Made by a program: the position numbers and the translations under genes. The notes beneath the pieces were generated by a model that saw only the letters and a program-made list of their open reading frames with translations, searched no databases and had not been told where the DNA came from. Shown here one piece after another: positions 58,437 to 64,000 of a DNA stretch of 64,000 bases. Each line of letters starts with the position of its first letter. Position 1 is the first letter of the stretch. This stretch comes from Oxytricha trifallax (lineage: Eukaryota; Ciliophora; Spirotrichea; Sporadotrichida; Oxytrichidae). The stretch is from assembly GCA_000711775.1 (NCBI GenBank), contig ARYC01000187.1, forward strand, positions 62,001-126,000, written 5' to 3'.

Positions 58437-59218
58437 AGTTAACCCATAAAGGGATTTGGCTTCTCTTTCTTTTCTTCCTCTTAAGGCTTGCTCGGGCTCA
58501 TGTTTCTTCTCTTAGTACCAGCTCCTGCATCTAAATTCATATCGTCTGGCTTTTAGAAATCTTTGAAGAGTCTCTAGCTCAATTCATGCTTTACTTAAGA
58601 TTTTCTTTCCCTGTTTAATTTGCTGCGCTCTTTAATCAAGTATATAGCAGTACCAGGTTTTTCTATAAAGTTAGCAATCTAAGCTTCTAAGCTTACTTGA
58701 GATGAATGGATGCTTCTGCAGTTCCTAGAGCCAGGTATCGCTGATTTTTATTCCTTGCTTCTCTTTTCTTCAGGAGAGATGCTGTATCGTTTCTTGTGTG
58801 CTTCTTAAATTACTTCATTTAAGTACTCAGGTTTCAGAGTTCCAAGAACACCGAAGAAATATCTCTGGCAATTTATTAGAGAGCTGCAGTTTTGATGGAA
58901 GATATACAGCTACATCTGGATTACTCATAGCATCATCATAAAGATTTGTTACAGAGATTTCAGGGTAGTTAGATATCTCTATCATCCTAATTTCATTAGA
59001 CTTAAAAGCCTTTTCTCTTCACTGAGTAAGGCTTTTAAGAATGAGATTTTATTTCCCTTATAAGTTGGTAAGAAGAGTCCAACTATAACAATTATATTGA
59101 TTATACATGAAAACTTACCCAGCTATACCAAGTATCTATAGATGTCCTCTTTACTTCTGAATCTCCCTATTAAATCTTGATATTAAATTCTCTTCATTGC
59201 ATCATTCATTGATTCCAT
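58437..59218 (-). pseudogene. TBE 22-kDa gene, two introns, frameshifted
   Basis: Starts MESMNDAMKRIQYQDLIGRF (ATG 59,216-59,218) and ends NPFMGQLNK with TGA 58,437-58,439. Intron 1 is 36 nt (GTAAGT to TATAG) after VQL; intron 2 begins GTAAGCTTAG near 58,700. The last exon reads KKPGTAIYLIKERSKLNRER and a Lys/Glu/Pro-rich tail. Two single-base frame changes in exon 2 (near EEKK and before FFGVLGTL). These intact intron signals define the gene structure used for the other copies. Confidence 0.85.
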
Positions 59219-59781
59219 CTTACTCCCAGTTTCTAGAAATGTTAATGAAATTTTTAATTATTGATATCCATTCTAAACTTACTAAAATTTTACTAGTAAA
59301 TAGAGAGATCCAATTGGAGATCAAGCTGAATAAGATTTTTAGAGAAAGATGGAGGCACTTTCTCCAAGTTTCAAAGTTTGACTTCCATTTTTATCAATCT
59401 ATTTCCATTAAATTGCTCCTTATAATAATTAATTTAATTAGGTGGTGCTCCTAATTTATTTAAAACTTCATTAGGAGGTTATAATATAGTTCTAAACCTA
59501 TTAGGTGGTATATTAAAAAATTAAATTTTAAAACCTCCCCTCCTAAATTTGCAAGAACAGCTTAAGGAGCTCCTCCTAACTTTACAAAACACATTCAGGT
59601 GCATTTTAATGAATAAAATGGATGAATTAGTATATAAATTTTATCTAAAAATAGGAAACATAAGATTAATGTCTCGCGTACTGTTCTCATTAAACTTCTC
59701 TAAACCTTTTAGGATATGCTATTACTCTTGTATAAAGGTAGAATTTAAACAACTTGAATAATTATTAATAGTATTTATAAA
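59219..59781. other. Noncoding spacer of TBE E
   Basis: Divergent promoter spacer with TAATTAGGTGGT/TTAGGAGGTT-type words; shares layout with TBE B 44,524-45,075. Confidence 0.5.
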
Positions 59782-61231
59782 ATGAGCGGCAACTTACTAA
59801 GAAAAGCGGCATTGCTTGGCATTAGCCAGCAAAAACTTTCTTTCATGAATCAAAAGAAAATTGAGACTTTCGATGCTTCTACCTAGTACGAACCTGAAAT
59901 TTTCTAACCTTAGGCCTCAGACTTTGAATAACAATTCAGTTGTTAAATAGAAATGCATAACAAAGATAATCAATGCGAAGTACCAATGAAAATGGTTGAA
60001 GAGTAGGAAGAGAAAAAAGAAATTAAGGCATAACATTTATTTAGAGTATGAGAAGAACTTCACTTATAAATCTGCTCTTAAACGTAATATCTTATAGCAG
60101 CATTCTAACAAGCCCAAACTCTATCTTAAGCATGATAAGATAGATGGAAAATATTTCTGCCCTAACTGTAATAAGTAATACAATCATTCAAGGGATTTAA
60201 AAGTTCATCTATAAAATCATCATGGCAAGAAGTTTGAAGTAATAGATCCAGAGGCTGGTGAGATCTTCCTTTAAAAAAGAAAGCCAAGAGACCCTTTAGA
60301 ATCTCTGGAACAAAGAGTAAAGAGAGAAAATAAACTTATTAAAGCAGTGAGAAACCTCCCTGCCTCAGAGATCGTAAAAATCACTCTTAAGATGCATGCA
60401 CTTAATCTTCCAATATTGAAAATAATTGACCTTAAAGAATGTAAGGAAAGTTATCTAATCCTTGAGGATAAGTTTGAGAAGAAATTCATAACAGATAAGT
60501 AGTTAGCATACAAGATATATCCGTTCAACTACTTCAAATGCGATGACAAGTATCAAATGGAATTTGTAAATGAATACCAAGCACTTACTAAATCAAGAGA
60601 TAGATAGTGCAGATTTATAATATAGCTCGATGCTGTTATTCTGCTTGCTCAAGATCATATTGATTTTATTCTCTCTATATACTAAATGACTTTAAGAGAC
60701 TACATTTAAGATTAAAGGATTCGAAAGTAGCTACCTCTTATTCTTACAAATGTTTGTATAGGCATTGAAGAGCTGCACACTTTAGGGTATGTCCATAGAG
60801 ACTTGAAGCCTGAGAATATTATGCTTGACAATTCACCTCTCAGAGTCGTAATAATAGATTTCAATAGATCATAGAGAGAAGAAGCTTCAGGACTTGGCAA
60901 CGTGTATGGTACTCCTGGATACTTTCCAGATAGGGAAGACTGGAGAGATGGTGATATTAAGTGGGATATATGGGCTCTAGCAGCAATAATTTGTGAATGC
61001 GATATGACAAGAAATGATTACTATAGCTGCAAGAGAGAAAAAGATTCAAAGCAGAGAATAAAGCAATATCTAGACTAGAATAAGATAAAATCTAGAATGA
61101 AAGATATGGCTGAGAAGATAATCATTAAGCCTAACCACAGAGCTGACCATACAATAGACTAAATTGTAAGTTGGATAGGAGAAATTAAGTTTAGAAAGTT
61201 GCCTCATGATGCAAAAGTACTGTTTGAGTGA
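59782..61231 (+). pseudogene. TBE 57-kDa zinc-finger/kinase gene, one frameshift
   Basis: Starts MSGNLLRKAALLGISQQKLS and ends HDAKVLFE with TGA 61,229-61,231. A one-base insertion near 60,045 shifts the frame in the first finger, whose Cys pair is also gone (LEYEKNFTYKSALKRNI). The second finger is intact (YFCPNCNKQYNHSRDLKVHL then QNHH). Kinase motifs: [63 protein letters not shown] again replaces DFG. Confidence 0.88.
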
Positions 61232-61391
61232 ATAGTAAAAATAAAACACCTGTATTACACACTAATTTACATTACAATTAAACCCTAAACCCCTACATAA
61301 ACCCTAATAAATACTAATAGAGTATGCACTAATTGTCCACTTTTATCAATCAAAAACTCAATCAAACTGCTGAAGGGGTTTTGGGGTTTTG

Positions 61392-61738
61392 ATTGTTTAA
61401 ATCTAAAATTTTATTTTTAACACAAAATATACCATCTCTTGGACATATACACACACTTTAGCTTTCTCATCGCTGACTCTCTGAGCAACACTCTTTATAA
61501 AATATATAGTGTCTTTCTTTAAATCGTGTATTAAGTAGTAGAGTAACAATTTATTGTAGTGGCTTTCAATAGGTTACATTACAACTTAATTCATTAAATT
61601 GAGGGCTGTATGGAACGATGAATACACATATTATTTTGAATCTTTAATATTCCTTCATTGAGTCTTTATTTTGTGGAATTACAAGTTATCAACAAACAAT
61701 ATAATCTTCTCTTCATCATTGTATTTATCTCTTAGATA
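61392..61738 (-). pseudogene. TBE G transposase, C-terminal part
   Basis: Picks up TBE G at the transposase 3' end right after TBE E. Recognisable: a decayed ICAREG end, RVSDEKAKV-like sequence, IDLMHDLKKDTIYFIKSV-like sequence, the NGIE region (lost) and VDNL. Cut at 61,738 by a TA-flanked element; continues at 63,722. Confidence 0.75.
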
Positions 61739-63005
61739 AACCCCAAAACTCCAAAACCCCATCGAGATAAAATAGGTGAAAATTACATCTTATGAATAAT
61801 TAATTTATAATTACTTCTATATTATATTTCAAAGAATACAATGGTCTTCTTACTCTAACAATCATTTATACTTATAATTAGATTTATTTGATTAGTTAAT
61901 TATTATAAAAATGAACATGATATTTTCAACTAATTCTATAAATATTTACAAGATAAAAAATTGTAGGCATCTTAATGATTATAGCAGTCGATTATCATGG
62001 TAAACATTGCTCAATTTATAAAACAATCATTAAAATATTATCTAAGTGCTAAGTAAGTTAAATTATTAGTTATGAAGCAAAATTTTAACTGCAAATTATA
62101 GGCAATTATAATCTTCACTAAAACTCTTAAAAACTCTAACATAATTACTCTTTATTCAAATATAAAACTAACTTTTGACTCGATTAATTATATTTTAATA
62201 TTCAACTTACTATTCAAGCTAAGCACTAATTAAAATTATCTTCTTTAAGAAGATAACATTATAGAATTAAAATAGAGAATGATTATTTTAATTTTTATAT
62301 TCTTTATTGTTAAAGAAACATGAAACAAACATAATCTATTAATAATTTCTAAAATGCCAAAATCTTAAACTTTTAGAGTAAAATAATTTTTACTCAGTTT
62401 ATATGATTTTATAAGACATATATTATAATATAAATGTGTATATCCCAATTATTTTGTTTTTTATGTTTTGTTGAGATAAATTATATTCTCATTTTTTTGA
62501 CTATAAACTATTGAATAAAATAGTAACTTTAATTTATTCGTAAATACTTTATGAATTTAAAGATCAGTGGTTTTAATTTAATAGTCTAAAATTATTCCTT
62601 AATTACAGTAGATAAATATATAGTAATTGGCAAAATTAATTTTGTTTATAATCATCAATTATCTATTAAAATTAAAATTAAATCTCTTAAATCTCAAGGA
62701 AAATAAATTTATTGTAATTTAGTTACTATATAAAAGATTAACTTTAAATAAAAATGAAATTTCTATAGTTTAAGGAATATTAAATTTCTATTAGTTTTTT
62801 TCAGTGTCAAAATTAAAAATCAAACATTTCTAACTTTTTATTGTGTTATTTAGAAGCTTGTATTGATTATGATTTTACAAATTAGATTACATTTAAAAGA
62901 ATTTTGGGAATTCTTTTTCATAAATTTAGTGAGGTAAACTACCCCAAGTCATTTATCACTTAGAGTCAATACATTATTTTTGGAGAGAAATTGAATTTAA
63001 AATAA

Positions 63006-63044
63006 GGAGCAAAATTTCACCATCTAATGGTGAAAAAATGCTCC
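63006..63044. other. Strong short hairpin
   Basis: GGAGCAAAATTTCACCAT, a few-base loop, then ATGGTGAAAAAATGCTCC. The outer GGAGCA/TGCTCC and inner TTCACCAT/ATGGTGAA pair perfectly around a small A/T mismatch. Unusual in such AT-rich DNA; role unknown. Confidence 0.6.
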
Positions 63045-63249
63045 TAAAGGATGTTTCAATAAATATTCGAACGATAACATAACAAAGTAACGAAGGATTC
63101 TATAGTAGTAATGAGCTAGAAATTAATAAATATTGGCATGTTTTCTACTTGCTTTTGAAATTAGCAAACTGTAGTTCTAGTAAACTTAAGTAAATTTATA
63201 TTATATTTTACCAAAAATTTATATTGAAGCAAGAAATCTAAGAAAGTTT

Positions 63250-63385
63250 TATAATTTGTTATAGTTTGTTAGAGTTTATCAATATTTATATTAAAACAAT
63301 TAAAACTAATAAGTATAATTTAGTAAAAGTTTGATAATTATAATTATTATATTTTGTTAGACTTTGTAAGAGTTTGTTAGAGTTT
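63250..63385 (+). repeat. Dispersed GTTAGAGTTT repeat units
   Basis: Several GTTAGAGTTT, GTTATAGTTT, GTTAGACTTT and GTAAGAGTTT units in two clusters. They resemble the TAGTAGAGTTT array of TA element 1. Confidence 0.55.
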
Positions 63386-63721
63386 AACCTTAATTTATAA
63401 AAAAGTTAAATTATGGAACAATGATAATTCTATATAATTGAAATTGCAAAATATTCCTGATAAAAATCAAAGCAAAATATGGAGAAGCTAAGATAATATA
63501 ATTCAAGCTAACATGATATTATAGACTTTTCCAATTAAAGTCGAATGGCTAAGATAATCAACTCATTGTATGATAGACATTTGTAATTTAGCATCATACA
63601 CAAAGATAATCAATTAAATGGAATGGAAAACTGTAAAACATCATACTTGATTAACTCCTGATTAATTAGGTATCACAGATTTCATGTTGACAACTCTATC
63701 AAACTCTCACATAATGGAGTT

Positions 63722-64000
63722 TATTACAAGAACTTTATGTATTGTTCAGTCTTATTAGAGCGAAGATGAATTACAGACGTATTCAAGCCATTATTTTCAC
63801 ATAATCTACAAATATAGCCTGAGTCTGAATCCTAATTTCTAAATCATAAACTAAGATGTTGCTATGCCTATTGTCTTTAATATTAAAGTATTGATTTTGA
63901 ATACAGCTTCATCAGTGCGGATGAACTTAACACCAATCTCTTAAGCCCTATTATTCAATAAAACAAATAATTTAAATCAGTCTTATAATATGGAACATTA
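63722..64000 (-). pseudogene. TBE G transposase, central part, runs off the window
   Basis: Minus-strand remains of IHTDEAVFKINTL (first Asp retained), VYDLEIR, HAILAGISEDSG-like and LRSNKTEQ-like sequence, with several frame changes. It continues past the window end toward the transposase start and the missing telomeric end. Confidence 0.75.

Larger units (their letters stand above)
57237..61391. mobile_element. TBE E, complete telomere-bearing element nested in TBE G
   Basis: 4,155 bp from CAAAACCCCAAAACCCC to its complement, flanked by a perfect ATT duplication (57,234-57,236; 61,392-61,394). Inverted ends match for roughly 80 bp or more (TTCAGTAGTTTGATTGAGTT and complement, then TTGATTGATAAAAGTGGACA). 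Orientation is opposite to TBE A: transposase (plus), 22-kDa (minus), 57-kDa (plus). Both ends look usable, but all three genes carry defects. It belongs to the same subfamily as TBE B/C. Confidence 0.95.
61739..63721. mobile_element. TA-flanked telomere-ended element 2 (1.98 kb)
   Basis: Inserted in the TBE G transposase with TA duplicated (61,737-61,738; 63,722-63,723). Removal gives CTCTTAGATATTACAAGAAC, which lines up without gaps with CTCTGAGTTATTATAAGAAC of TBE C. The left end is AACCCCAAAACTCCAAAACC then CCATCGAGATAAAAT; the right end, inverted, is AACTCCATTATGTGAG. The interior is AT-rich with no coding frame, one strong hairpin (63,006-63,044) and a GTTAGAGTTT array. Same family as 45,642-48,871. 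Confidence 0.75.

Noticed and set aside
60712-60900. Minus-strand open frame of 62 codons
   Set aside because: Antisense shadow of the TBE E kinase region.

Overview
The window reads as germline (micronuclear) DNA of a hypotrich ciliate of the Oxytricha/Stylonychia group. Four observations support this. Known proteins read through only if TAA and TAG encode glutamine and TGA is the sole stop. Transposon ends carry C4A4/G4T4 telomeric repeats. Host genes are cut by short AT-rich internal eliminated sequences (IESs) bounded by 3-6 bp direct repeats (pointers). Much of the rest is very AT-rich DNA crowded with nested elements.

Host genes. At 1.9-3.3 kb, minus strand, lies an AGC-family protein kinase in four macronuclear-destined segments (MDSs); removing three IESs at their pointers gives exactly 390 codons. 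At 3.5-4.85 kb is the catalytic part of an M1 zinc aminopeptidase whose 5' MDSs are missing here. Unidentified, IES-interrupted or decayed coding stretches lie at 0.3-0.9, 9.9-11.8, 13.3-16.3, 18.0-18.3, 22.2-22.7, 24.7, 25.4-25.7, 31.9-33.2, 34.2-35.6, 37.5-38.4, 39.6-40.4, 50.6-51.6, 52.2-52.5 and 54.6-56.1 kb.

Telomere-bearing elements (TBEs, Tc1/mariner-like). TBE A (5.09-9.21 kb) and TBE E (57.24-61.39 kb) have both ends. Each carries a 42-kDa DDE transposase, a 22-kDa protein with two tiny introns and a 57-kDa zinc-finger/kinase protein. TBE B/C (40.5-50.1 kb) is one element split by later insertions and keeps an uninterrupted 345-codon transposase. TBE F (45.93-47.14 kb) is a 1.2-kb deletion derivative. 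TBE D (25.9-26.5 kb) is a fragment. TBE G (53.2 kb to the window end) is old and is the host of TBE E.

Other elements. A 5-kb element with about 50-bp inverted ends (26.5-31.6 kb) carries unfamiliar divergently arranged reading frames. Two foldback elements sit inside TBE B; each encloses a GC-rich, coding-like cargo, and one has apparently identical 376-bp arms. Two roughly 2-kb noncoding elements (45.6-48.9 and 61.7-63.7 kb) share a telomere-repeat end and insert at TA inside TBE genes. Four smaller palindromic or MITE-like elements are also present.

The best candidates for undescribed biology are the TA-flanked telomere-ended family, the cargo-bearing foldbacks, the 5-kb inverted-repeat element, and a paralogous gene family with an acidic tail and a conserved intron (14.2-14.9 and 54.6-55.2 kb). 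All coordinates and translations were read by eye. Segment borders of unidentified genes are approximate.
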